In this document: piece after piece, positions 34,526 to 45,600 of the stretch
How positions within the stretch are numbered: the stretch's first letter is position 1
Layout: each line of letters opens with the position of its first letter
Source of the DNA: Chlorops oryzae
Lineage: Eukaryota > Arthropoda > Insecta > Diptera > Chloropidae
Direction: 5' to 3'
Length of the DNA stretch: 64,000 bases
NCBI GenBank assembly: GCA_020466095.1
Contig: CM035807.1
Coordinates: forward strand, 116,549,624-116,613,623
Notes under the pieces: generated by a model
The model's database searches: none
The model's input: the letters and a program-made list of their open reading frames with translations, nothing else
What the model was told of the DNA's origin: nothing
Translations under genes and position numbers: made by a program

Positions 34526-35504
34526 TTTTTTTTAAATAAAAATAATAAAAAAAATAATATTTTTGCCTTGTAGACTTTTCAATTGAGTGAGATTTTTTGC
34601 AGAAGCGTAGCGTAGATACGAAGATAGAATAGTTAATGAGACGTTCTAGTAACAAGATTAAAAGTATTCGCAGGACAAAGCGAAAATTGCGTAGAGTTTT
34701 GATTACTTCGAAGGGGAAAAGGAGGAAAGTCCACAAAAAGTCATTGAATTAATTATTTCGCAAATATTTTACGTTGAATTTGTGTATATTTATTAAATGG
34801 AACTTCATTGGTTATATGACCTTCGATCAGTTAAATTTTCCAAAAATTTTATTCTTTTAACGCGCGCGGGCCGGGCCTTTGTTTTATCGAATTCGATTTA
34901 GTTTGAATTTTTTGTTCGATTGTTACCGATGCGGCGTAGTTTTACGCTTTAATAGTGGGTGTGCCTCTTTCGGATAGTTTTTATTAGCTTCATCTCCGCC
35001 TTCTAGTTGAAAATTGTGTTCTTTGAGTATTGGCTCCGTTGTTGTGATTTTTCTTAAAAGTTTCTATATAAAAATTTTATTGTTATTCTCTTCACAAATG
35101 CACAGTTCAGAATTGAAGGTGGGGGATTTAAATTGATTCCTTTTTGAATCCTTTTTTTCCTTTTAAATTTTATTTCGCTTTAAGTAAAGGCAGAAAAAAT
35201 CGATTTTCTTTCTCGTCTGCAATTCTCGTGAGGAATCTGTCCCGAATTGCAACGGCAGTGCAGTTCGTTATCCTTTGTGTTAGTTTTTTTGTTTTTTTTT
35301 TTCAAATTAATTTAATTTGTCGTATAGTTCCAAGGATATTTTCCTCCTCGTTTGAGTTTTATTTCGCGTTTTATGGGGAAATTTAACTTCACAAGAATAT
35401 TTTTTATATTTAAAAAGTTTTTTTCCAGGCCAATTGCATAAACTTTTTTCAGGTTTCCACGTTATCCAACAACAGCAGCAACTTCACACGATTAATTGCA
35501 CCAA

Positions 35505-35546
35505 ACGAATGAGCGAAGTCAGTTACGTGCTCTACTTTTTATATAA
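35505..35546 (-). promoter_or_regulatory. Eaat1: candidate Eaat1 core promoter (TATA plus initiator)
   Basis: On the minus strand TATATAAA (35545-35538) is followed 33-35 bases later by TCATTC (A at 35510), which fits the Drosophila initiator TCAKTY. The spacing is slightly longer than the usual 30-31. It lies about 985 bp upstream of the start codon, leaving room for a 5' UTR with or without an intron. Other promoters further upstream are likely in this gene family and were not sought. Confidence 0.4.
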
Positions 35547-35549
35547 ATC

Positions 35550-36376
35550 TAGTCTAGTCCACTCAAAGCTCTCGATTTCATCGCTCTTCAACTCTCTCAA
35601 ACAGTCGTTTCCCCATCCATTCTGAACAAAGGGAAGTTTTTAATATTTATCTAAAGCTTTCTACGCACGTGGGCGATAAGATTCAACTTGCAACTTTTTT
35701 TTATATATTATAACTATTAATATTTTTTGGTTTTTGGTTTTTAGTTAAGTTATGAAAAAATCTATTCAGGACATTTTCAAAACTAACTCTGAAGAAAAAT
35801 GTTCGAAAAAATCATTTCTTAAAAAATTCGGTTCGAGCTGAAGTATTGAAGATTGTAAAAGATAAATTGTTTAAGCATGCTTAACAGTTAAGGTATTTCC
35901 TTCATTAGCAACATGAACTGTTTGTATTTCAAATTCCATAACAAAAAATTCAAAAAATGTCTCCAGGAATTTTTCTGAGAGAAAATTTCACTATGCACTA
36001 CTCCCCATGTGGCTCATCATGTTCAGTCGAATCAGAAGTAATTTATATAAATATATTTAATAGAATGGTCGTCTCGCTTTCTAAGAACACCTTTCTTATC
36101 CTAAATGAGAAAAAAAAAACTGTAAAATATAAAAATTTCAAACATTTTTGTCTATCTGTCCTGCTCAAATGAACGTATGAGTAATCTTGCCTACATATAA
36201 GTCACGTTGCTCATACGTCCCCCATGCCCATTCGAACTATCTTTGTTGTTTGGACAATTTTCTTCGATCTGAAATTTATTTTTAGAAATTTGTTCTTAAA
36301 AACAAAGGAATAATAAACTTGAATTAATTTCTTTAACCCTTTAAGGCATAAGGGCCCAATTCGTCCCCATACGAAT
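35550..36376. other. upstream flank of Eaat1, no gene supported
   Basis: AT-rich DNA with no domain-bearing frame and no recognisable repeat until the palindromic element begins near 36377. Confidence 0.5.
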
Positions 36377-37031
36377 TTAAGGGGAATTTTTTGAAAATCG
36401 ATTTTTTTTTTTCTTAAATATTTCGGAAGAATAGACTTCTAAGAATATGCTGGCAAAGTTTCGTGAAGATATTGACAATATTTTCTTTGCCACAGCCGTT
36501 TTAGTAGGTGGAGACAGCAGGCAGCGCGCTTGATCAAAGCAACTTTGAACGCGTTTATCTCAAAACCACTTTTTTTGAAATGCCATCGAACCGATTCGTC
36601 TGAAATTTTTATATGTTATTCACAACATCGATGGCTATCGGGTGAGCTACAACCAAAATTTTATTTCAAGAACTTCATATTTTTTAATTTAAAAAATTGT
36701 CAAAAAAAGGGCGTTTTTTGATGTGCTAATTAAAAATTGCGCCATTTTGTCAATTTTTTTTTTTTTGTAGCTCACCCGATAGCCGCATTCATTCTGATTA
36801 ATAATAAATTTTTCTTATTTTTTTCGGATAATCCGAACTTACGAAATCGTGTACGCCACGGAGGTACTTTTTAAAAAAGCGTCTATTTCGCCGCCATTTT
36901 TAAAATAGAAAAAAAAAACAACAACAAAATACAGCACTTTTTTCGGATTGTCAATAAATCCATCAATAACCAAAAAAAAAAAAAAAAAAATACCCTTAAT
37001 TTTCGTGCTCTAGACCAGAAGGTCCCCTTTA
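36377..37031. mobile_element. palindromic TIR element, copy 1 (TTAAGGGG...ccagaaggtcccc)
   Basis: The right end is CTCTAGACCAGAAGGTCCCC. The left end TTAAGGGGAATTTTTTG has lost the matching ~14 bp that copy 2 retains. An internal inverted pair surrounds GCTCACCCGATAGCC (near 36643 and 36770). The element is repeated in inverted orientation at 62239-62950. A short frame beginning MIKATLNAFISKP is preserved in both copies, but this follows from sequence identity and is not evidence of coding. Confidence 0.65.
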
Positions 37032-37071
37032 TGTTTTTAAGCGATCTTGTATATAATGAAAATGTAAATTA

Positions 37072-38005
37072 TTGGGTGTGCAAATAAGTTTTAAAGGATT
37101 GAAAACAGGTGGCTACACTGGCAATTTTGGATGAAGACCCGTGCCAAACCCAAGAAGAACTTGCGGAAATGTTAGGCGTGACTCGACAAGCCATTTCATT
37201 GCGGTTGAATGCCATTGGTAGGTTTCAAAAAGCCCGGAAACTGGGTACCTTATGAACTTAAACCAAGGGATGTCGAACGGCGTGTCGTCGTTTCCGAAAT
37301 GCTCCTTCAACGGTACAAAGCGAAATCGTTTTTCCATCGCATTGCCACCGGAGATGAAAAATGGATTCATTACGACAATCCAAAGCGAAAGAAGGCGTAT
37401 GTTAAGCGCGGTGAACCCGGACCATTGACGCCAAAGCCAAATATCCATGGGAGCAAGGTAATGCTCTGTATTTGGTGGGACCAAAAGGGAATCTTATATC
37501 ATGAACTTCTGAAAAGTGGTCAGACGATAGACGGGGCTCTCTACAGACGGCAGCTTATGCGACTGAAGCGAGCGATTGAAGAAAAACGGCCGGAATGGGC
37601 AAACAGACATTAGTCATTGATATTCCACCATGATAATGCTCGGCCTCATGTCGCGCAAGTGGTGAAAACATATCTTGATGGTACTGGATGGGAAGTTCTA
37701 ACCCACCTGCCTTATAGCCCAGACCTTGCACCATCAGACTTCCATTTGTTCCGGTCGATGCAGAACGCCCGTACGGGAATACGCTTCACTTCAGTTGAAG
37801 GTATCCAAAATTGGCTTGATACGTTCTTCGCCTCCAAAGATGAGCAGTTCTTTTGGGACGCAATTCATGCATTGCCAGAAAAGTGGGAAAAGTTCATCGC
37901 TAGCGATGGGCGGTACTTTTAGTAAATCATATTGTACCAATTTCGCACAATAAAGTGTCAAAATCGATAATAAAAAAATCCTTTAAAACTTATTTGCACA
38001 CCCAA
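37072..38005 (+). mobile_element. mariner element, internally deleted, 934 bp
   Basis: Perfect 29-bp TIRs (starting TTGGGTGTGCAAATAAGTTT, at 37072-37100 and 37977-38005) are flanked by TA at 37070-37071 and 38006-38007. Full mariners are about 1.3 kb. The first ~100 transposase residues, including the first helix-turn-helix, are missing. See the transposase entry. Confidence 0.95.
37110..37921 (+). pseudogene. mariner transposase remnant (DD34D), inactive
   Basis: Reads VATLAILDEDPCQTQEEL then MLGVTRQAISLRLNAIG (second helix-turn-helix of the DNA-binding domain). It changes frame near 37225-37245 into GNWVPYELKPRDVERR and continues through TGDEKWIHYDNPKRKK, PKPNIHGSKVMLCIWWDQKG, HHDNARPH, YSPDLAPSDFHLF and KWEKFIASDGRYF. 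The three catalytic Asp codons (37353, 37632, 37737) are present, with 34 residues between the second and third, which is the mariner DD34D spacing. Inactivating lesions are the missing N-terminus, the frame change and a TAG at 37611. The sequence style is close to mauritiana/rosa-type mariners; the subfamily is uncertain. Confidence 0.92.
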
Positions 38006-38914
38006 TATGTATATAAATTCTTAAAATATTGTGACAAAAAATGTTCCCCTTACACGTTAAAGAGTTAAAATATAATTATAATTTATGAGCTCACTTTGTT
38101 CCGATGATTCCTTTTGATAATTAATGAATTACTTAATTTTACGAAACACATGTAAATTATTTGCGATTCTCTAGAGTCTTTTTCCGTCATCTTAATTAAC
38201 CATTGTCTAATTATATGAATAGAAATTAGAATTAGAAATTTTGAGGAAATACCGGCCACGCTCTCTTTGATCTGTGCTAAGCACGTTTGCAAAAACATAA
38301 CATGAAAAATGCATTTTCCCCTCTGCCCTCTTTGATGTGCTGTGCTTAAATGTTAAATCTAATTTTCGAAACATGCCAAAAATTTATTTCGACATTTATT
38401 AATTTAAGGCGCTCTTTCTCCCCCTCCCTCTCTCGCTGTCTATCTCTCTCTTTTGTCTGCTCTTAAGTCAAACTGTCACAACTTTGAAGCGGAATTTATC
38501 AATTTTGAAATGGCAAAGGTGCGCAACGTACTATTTTTAGTACATAAATTTTTGAAAATATTCATGTCTTCCCCATAGGGATTTCCCGTGCTAGTTTTGT
38601 TGATTAAGTCCATAAGCTTGTGCAGCTGGTTGTTTTAGTTTTTCAAATTCGAAACATTTAGACGTCTAATGGCATTGCGAAAATGCTGATTGATAATCGA
38701 TGATGGCAGGAATTTCTACTTATAATACCATAGGCGTAATTCTTTTTAGTTAATTAACTTTATCGATTTTCAATGGAAAATCTTTCCATTCGTGCTACTC
38801 GACAATAAATTGTGACAGCTCGTAGGCAGGCATTTATTGACATTAGATAGGAGAGAAAAAAAATGTGATGGAAATGGAGGAAACAATAAAAGCTCTTTCC
38901 TTTCACATCAATAA

Positions 38915-39769
38915 AACAAGTAAGGGTGTTATAGTCAGGCAAGCCTGCCAATAGAATACCCGACACAGACACACATCTTCAAATAATTTTTAATATCAGG
39001 AGTTGTTTAAGGCCATAAGGGGCCCCATATACCGACTTTTGTTTAATTTCTTTATGAAAACCGCCCCTTTGCCACGCCCACTTATCCAATTTTTCGGAAT
39101 TCTAATCGGAGGCCTTAATATACGCGCAAATTCTAAGTTTCATTGAAATATTTGGAAAAACTCCGATTTTTGGGCACTTTTGAGATTTTTGTGACAGACC
39201 CTCGTACTGGAGGTACCCTTAATAATGGACCAATCAAGGAAATTTTTTTGATAGGATGTTTCTGGCTACAAAGGAAGTGTAAGTGCCAATTTTCAAGTCC
39301 CATAGGCGTTTCGGGAGTAGGAGACAATTTTCGAAAAACGCCCTTCTGCCACGCCCATTTTTCTAATTTTTCTAAATCACATTAATTGGCCTAAATTATG
39401 TTCAAATGACAAATTCATCAAATATATTGAAATACCTCGATTTTAGAGCAGTTTTTGTGATTTTCATAACAGACCCTAGTACTGGAGGTACCCCTAAAAA
39501 TGGTCCGATCGGGTCCATTCTCGAACTTGTTCGTATTCATGTCCCCGTGAGCACGCATACCAAATTTCATCAAGTTAGCTCAACTCCTTCGATAAGAAAA
39601 CTGTATAAGACAGACAGACAGACAGACAGACGGACATGGCTAAATCGAATCTCGTGGTGACGCTGATAATTTCTATACATATTTTGTATGGTCTATCTCG
39701 ACTGGTTCTGGGTGTTACACACAACCACACAAACGCAATATACCCTCGACACAGAGTGTGTCAGATATA
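38915..39769 (-). mobile_element. DINE-1-like element, copy D
   Basis: Reverse complement of copy C over its full length. The 3' end is ACAAGTAAGGGTGTTATAGT with a decayed hairpin (gtcaggcaagcctgcc). There is an internal CAGACAGACAGACAGACGGA run, and the 5' end is GACACAGAGTGTGTCAGATA. It is the most diverged full-length copy and has no insertions. Confidence 0.7.
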
Positions 39770-41090
39770 ATGAGTCAAATTGAGTCCATTACAATTTCTG
39801 CAATAATCTTTTTTTTAAATGGAATAATTCATAGCATGCGATATATTTTTTTTTTGTCAGTGACAATTTCGCTATCATGTGATAAGTTCATGTGAACGTT
39901 ACGAAGAGAATTACTAATTGGAAGGGCTTTCTTTTGTGAAAATATTTCCATAAATAGAAATGAAAATCGAATTGCAATTTGAATGCAGCTAATAGTTTTA
40001 TGGCATTTACTCTATATATATATTCGAGTAATGGCAAGTAATCACGCTTTGTTTGACAACGATATTCGTTCGCGCCCAATAATTGTGAAGACAAATAAGC
40101 TCGAACTGTCAATAGAGTCACTCGGCGTTCACGTTGCGAAAACGTCATTCAAATTTCATGCAACGACTTCTTGGCAACTTTTTTTGTTGCATGTTAATTT
40201 GTGTTTATATTTTTGTTTGTTTTTTTTTCGTTTTCTTCGAAGAATCCAATTTATTTAATATATTTTTTTCTCAAACAATGTGTTAACCGGTGCTTGCTAG
40301 AATATATTTCCTAGTCTTTTTAGGGCTTTCCCTCTAGCTATCGTTGTTTTGGCACAAGTTTCCGCTTCTGTTTCAACCGTACTAAAAGTCAATGAAGGTC
40401 ATTGTCAAGGATTTTTAGCTTTCCATTTATTTGCATTTCGCGTCATGGGAATTATTAGTTTTTAAAGAGTTGAAAGATTTGTGCGCACTCAGCATGATTA
40501 ATGGCATCAATTTTTCTCGAAGAACTCTTACAATGTATAAGATTTTTAATATCTAAGATTCTCATTATTCGTATCTACGCTTCGTTTATTTATTTATTTA
40601 TTTATTTATTTTTTGGGTAAAATCTGAATAGTCTGTTGTCTTACCTGCAATCACGGACCACAGTTTACCCAGATTTGCGGTTTCTTGTGGCCGTATTTTT
40701 GAAGGAAAATCGATGAAAATCGAAAGTCGATGAAAATCGTCGGACGTCTCTTAAAATCGAAACACTCAATTTACGTACGATTGAATTTATATCACAGTTC
40801 AAATGCGCGTAGTTTATGAATATTTAAAAGGAAAGATTTAGAATTTTATGAATTTGTAACTGCTTCTACTTATGCAATTGAGATTTACGAATTTCCGCAG
40901 CAGCTTATGCCTCAATTGCATTAACAATTTTAAAATCCGTTGCACTGCTGTAGCCGTTGTAATTGATTAAATCTAACAAAGAATAGAAAAAATTAATTTC
41001 GATTTTGTTAATCTTCAAAAAATATTCATTGGAAAATTGAAAATTCGGCACTTGCTTCTCTTAATACATTGAAAAATTGGCTTATCTCTA
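39770..41090. other. non-coding, with TTTA microsatellite at 40580-40612
   Basis: No supported gene. Includes a TTTATTTATTTATTTA run and AAAATCGATGAAAATCG direct repeats near 40700-40740. Confidence 0.45.
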
Positions 41091-41556
41091 TAGAGAAAAA
41101 TTGGCTAGGAAAAATTCCAATTAATGGCGTTTGTTAAACTCGATTCATCGGTTTTTAATTGTCCCAATTAAAAATTTCAAACAAATCACGAAATTCGGGC
41201 AAAGTTCGTAATTTTAAATTTTGAACAAAAATTTGGTTGATTATTTTGTTGTATCAAATTCCAAAAGTATTAACACTTGACAAAACTTTTATTTGAAATT
41301 TTTGAAAGTGCATATAAATATTTTTCTAAAATTCTCATTAGCTTTATGCGGACTTACATACACCGAGAGAAATAACAATAGTTAATGCAACTATTTAGAA
41401 CAGTTAAAGTAAGAGTGGTCAAATAAATTGTATTCCCCGTTAAACGCACTGAAAAAGGCAGTCAAATGAACAGTTTAAAAACAGTTACTTTTTTGTTCAA
41501 ATTCGCTTTCGTTCACTTAGACGTATAAGTTCGCATTCTGATCAACCGTCTCCGGA

Positions 41557-41635
41557 GGTTTCGATAGCTCAGTTGTTTAAGCTGTGACTCGACAGTCGTG
41601 AGCTTCGGAGTTCTATACCTGCTGGCGGCGGGAGT
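41557..41635 (+). other. tRNA-like module 1 (Pol III A and B boxes)
   Basis: TAGCTCAGTTG (41565) matches the A-box consensus TRGYNNANNNG. GAGTTCTATACC, 43 bp downstream, fits a degenerate B box, and an anticodon-arm-like GACTCGACAGTC lies between them. The acceptor stem does not close, so this is a tRNA-derived sequence rather than a tRNA gene. Confidence 0.45.
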
Positions 41636-41865
41636 TTTTCTGAATTTTTTTTTTTAATTACATTTTTTTTTGTTCAGAGTGTAGTTGTTTTGGAAGACAA
41701 AAATTTTCTCCTAAATTTTTAAGGTTTTAATTTATTTAATTTATTTTTTTAATGGTTCATTTTCAAGCAAAAAATTTTGGGAGTGAAACAATTCCTTAAG
41801 CACGTTCCCCAAAACTTGAGCAACCATAAACTCAAGTGAGCATTTTGACCAACAAATTAAATTCG

Positions 41866-41940
41866 TTCGTTTAGCGTAATGGGTTAAGACGTTCGCCCAG
41901 CGAAGTGTGCAGGTCAGCGGTTCAAGTCTCGGCCGAGGCG
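41866..41940 (+). other. tRNA-like module 2 (Pol III A and B boxes)
   Basis: TTAGCGTAATGGGTTAAGAC resembles an A box and D arm, and GGTTCAAGTCT (41919) is a near-consensus B box, at tRNA-like spacing. As with module 1, a full cloverleaf with acceptor stem is not evident. Confidence 0.45.
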
Positions 41941-42587
41941 AGAAAATTTCAAGAGATGAAAGAGAAAAAGATTTAAATAGAAACAAATAAATAAAGAAAA
42001 AATATAATAATTTAATAAAAAAAAAAAAAATATTAATAAAAGAAGATAAAAAAAAGTCGAAGCAAAAAATAAATTTTTTTTTCCCAGTCGCTGGTGACAG
42101 TTGATTTAACCGCGAGACAGTTAAATATATCAACCATCAGGTAGTTATATCCTTATTGACTGTGTTTGTACTGTTGAATTGACCGCTACTACACATAAGC
42201 TAAGAATTAACGGTGAACTCGGTTATTTTAACCTGCTTTTTCAGTTAATATAACTACCTTTTTCTCTCGGTGTACAGGAAGAGACAATATAATCAAAAAT
42301 TAGCTCACATATGTTTATGATGTTATAATGTATAATTATCTTCCGTAAACTGACTTTTCAAACTCAAATTTTTATTATGGAATATGTAGATGAGGCATTT
42401 TTTCCTTTTTTATTTATTTAAAATAATTGGTTGATTTTTATTACTACCTTTGGTTGTTGATGTTACAAATCGTTGTTTGAAAATGTTTATTCAGTGTTAA
42501 TACTTCGAGTAATTGTCTCAATTAAACGATTTGTTAATATAACAAAAAGTGTGATCGGCTGAATTTTAACAACGAATTTGTTATATT

Positions 42588-42706
42588 AGTGGTATTCAAG
42601 CAATAGTGCAAACGCAGTGTGCAATATTTGCACTTGTCAATTTGCGTACAAAAAAAGCAGTGCAAATATTGCACACTGCGATTTGCACTGTTGCTTGAAT
42701 ACCACT
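42588..42706. mobile_element. 119-bp hairpin MITE
   Basis: AGTGGTATTCAAGCAATAGT at the left is repeated in inverse at the right (GCTTGAATACCACT). Inner arms TGCAATATTTGCACT / AGTGCAAATATTGCA extend the stem. ATT flanks both sides (42585-42587, 42707-42709). The homologous host repeat at 50219 reads straight through without it. Confidence 0.7.
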
Positions 42707-42929
42707 ATTGATTCAAAAATTGGTTGTATTTACGCACAAAAGTCTTTCTGTGAAGTGATGTAATATGGCAATAACCGCCAATTGTGGATGCCTAATGCTG
42801 TTTAAGCTCGAACATTTATAAATATTCATTGAAAGAATAAAAATTCGGCACCGCTTCTTAACACATTTGAAAAATTAAAATTAATCCTTTTACTTATAAT
42901 AATAGTATTAAATGCTAGTGGGGCCCTTA

Positions 42930-43615
42930 CACTGTGCGACATATTTAGAGGTCATGTTTTGTGAACAAAAATTTGACTACAAAAATTTGATGCCTTTGGC
43001 ATATTTTCCAGAAAAGAAAATAGTGCAACACTGATTTCATATTTTTTTCATGGTTCGGAACCATTTGCGTTGGGTTGAAAAATTTCGTGCATACCCAAAG
43101 GGTGATTTTGCGTTTTTTCTTCCGATTTTTTGTAAAAATTGTTCAACTTTGAAGCGGTAAAACGGTATCAAGTATTGCTCGGATGCAGTTCGTGTATATG
43201 AAGAAGTTTTTTAGTTATAATCTTTCTATATTTTCATCAAAAAATTTTGATAAAATATTTATTGCCTTGGGAGCTATAGGCCATACAAAATAAAATATTA
43301 TAAAAAAACACGTCAAATTTTAGGAGTTTTTGCAATTTTCACCTACTAGATGGAGTTTTTTCGGGTCGGTTTGTACTAAAACTATTCAAAATGAGTTCAG
43401 AGCTATAAATTGTGATAGAAAGGAAATTAAAATATTGAACGGATTACGAGATCTAGCCATAAGTAAGTGAGTAATTTAGTTCTCGGCCCCTGAAGTCTAT
43501 TTAAAAAAAATGTAGAAGTGACTTAACAAAACTGAGTATGAGGCGTTGTTATACTCACCGAGCACTATCAAAAACAGTCGTTAAATTTTTGTTTACAAAA
43601 TCGAGTCGCACTGTG
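42930..43615. mobile_element. 686-bp TIR element with TTA target duplication
   Basis: Left end CACTGTGCGAC, right end GTCGCACTGTG. Subterminal similarity continues (tgtgaacaaaaatttgac against its inverse near 43580-43600). TTA lies on both sides (42927-42929 and 43616-43618). TWA duplications suggest PIF/Harbinger. No transposase frame found. Confidence 0.55.
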
Positions 43616-43619
43616 TTAT

Positions 43620-45600
43620 CAAATGGATGTCTAAAGAAAATCATGAAAAAGGAGAAATATTTAAAAAAAAAACGAAGCTGATTTGAGATTTGAATTTGGT
43701 CCTTTTTTTCACTTTAAAATGGAGCTTTTAGCTGTGATTATTTTCTTTTTTAAACCAATTTTATACCAAGCTTTGGGTCTATTATTTTAATATGAAATCT
43801 TGGTATTATTGAAAGACCATTTGGAAGCCCTCCTCAGTGAATTGTCCCTACTGTGTGTCTGCCTTTTTTTTTGTAAACTCATAAACTGATTTACCTTTAA
43901 AATTTGAGAGAAACAAAGACCTTTACACACGTAGTTATATCCTTAATTAAATATGTTTCGTTCACTTTTTGCTTGCCACAAAAAATAAAATATCACTTTA
44001 CATTTTCGTCGACTTGAGATATTCAGCAACGTTCAGCCTGATGGGACGCGATCTTGCAGTGAAACTGAGTGCCTGATTTGTGCCTCAATTTCTCACTCTC
44101 ACTTCAATCGCTAATAATATTTACTCGCGCAATGTGTGGGCTTTACGCAATTGTCAAATTATATTAAATTGTGAAGATAGAAGAAGTGTACTCAAAGGAA
44201 TTCATAAATGAATTGAATTTTATTAGGCACACAAAACAAAGAAAATGCAATCAAACGAGACGACGACATGAAGCGAACTAAACGAAATAATTTCGAAATG
44301 AACAGGCATGAGAGTTATAGAACCGCACCAAATAGAACCGCACAGAACTGCACCGTACGATGGACACTGGGAATCAGCGTGACATAAAAGAACAAATTAG
44401 ACAAAAAAAAAAAAAAAAGAAAATGTGAAAAAATAAATAGAAAAACAACGCAAGGAAAAGAAAAAATGGCCGCAGAATTTGTGCGAGATTTTCTCGCACT
44501 CAAAATCATCGGCCCTTTTCGGTTCGTGTTGTGTGTTTTGGCATTTCCTGCTCTCTCGCATAACGTGAAAAGGTTGTTGTCTAATGATTTGTTTTCGTTT
44601 ATTTCGATGTTTGCTTTTATCCTATTGATTTCGCAAATATACGAATATGCAGAAAATGAAGAAAATGTTCAAAAAGCGAAATATCTAATCGCATTAGCGC
44701 CTACCGTCGCAACGCTATTCCATTCGGGCATTCCGCATACGTCGGTGGGGCCCGTTGCGGCTTGCTTCAACCCTTTTCAGCGTCTTCGCAATTTTTGATT
44801 ATTTGATTTTTCTCTTCAGTTTTGTTCTTTGCTTTGCTTTGTTTTTATTTTTTATTTATTTATTTTTTTACTTTTTTCACACGTCATACTTTTTAAAGAC
44901 GGCAAGGTTTGCGAAAATTTCGCTGCTAAATTTAGTTAAGCGACACGAAGCGCGTTCGTCGTCGCTTTTTCGTGTTGTGTCGAGCCATCATTTTGCTTCC
45001 TTCCACTCGTGACTGCATGAGTTGAGCTTCAATTTTATGTAAATTATTTAAAAGTATTTTTTATTTTTTCTCTTTTTTTTGTAGTTATTTGTTTTGTTTT
45101 ATAATATAATAGGCACCGTCTTCCTATTTACCGTTTGAGTGTGCCATATGCCATTTTTTGTTTTTGTCATAGCGCGCTGGAAATCTCTTTATCTAATTTG
45201 TTTAGGAAGTGATTGCGAAAATTGTTGATGGAAAAAATCTTGCATGACCCGAGAATCGTCTTAGTTTGTTGTTTACAATTCCCCCATATATTTATTTGTT
45301 GCACACAAAAAATGGCGTGCAAAGCCGACGACCGCATGTTCCCAAAGAAATTATATCATCAAATCGTTCTCCATTGTAGGTGGAAGATGATGGTCAGTTT
45401 AGTCAATGGAATTAAATCAGAAACGAACAATATTTTTGCAATGGAATTTCGAACCCATTTGGGAGACTGCTTTTCGATTTCTCAGCCAGTAAATTCAAGG
45501 TATCATGGGGCTTTTGATGTAAATTATTAACACTTCACGTTGGATCGTTCATACTGAGTTCACACCTGGTCTTATATGAACACTTTTTTTTTCGAGTATA
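43620..45600. other. non-coding, no gene supported
   Basis: Open frames at 44466-44798 and 45213-45530 have no recognised domain and no splice or start context. AACCGCACC-type repeats occur near 44322-44355. Confidence 0.4.

Larger units (their letters stand above)
41361..42272. mobile_element. 912-bp TA-flanked TIR element carrying two tRNA-like modules
   Basis: The ends are CACCGAGAGAAA... and ...TTTCTCTCGGTG, with TA on both sides (41359-41360 and 42273-42274). Comparison with the uninterrupted repeat at 49310 and 53095 (gcggacttgc(c/a)tata) shows where the host repeat was split. Inside are two tRNA-like A-box/B-box sequences on the plus strand, described separately. No transposase motifs. 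A Tc1/mariner-superfamily origin is suggested only by the TA duplication. Confidence 0.6.
41092..42752 (+). mobile_element. TA-type foldback repeat (CACAGAAA TIR family), copy 1, with two insertions
   Basis: Left part 41092-41360 and right part 42273-42752 match 49059-50269 and 52152-53370. The right end is ACGCACAAAAGTCTTTCTGT G. The interior is split by a TA-flanked element (41361-42272), and near the right end by a hairpin MITE (42588-42706). The shared core contains several imperfect inverted pairs around ATTAACACT / AGTGTTAAT and AATTGTCCCAATTAAA. No coding capacity. Confidence 0.65.

Noticed and set aside
36530..36721. Short frame MIKATLNAFISKP conserved at 36.5 and 62.7 kb
   Set aside because: Both lie in copies of one repeat element, so conservation reflects shared ancestry of the element.
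41557..41940. Two functional tRNA genes
   Set aside because: A and B boxes are present but acceptor stems do not pair; better explained as tRNA-derived repeat sequence.
44466..44798. 110-codon open frame with hydrophobic runs
   Set aside because: No recognisable domain and an overlapping frame of similar quality; composition matches flanking DNA.
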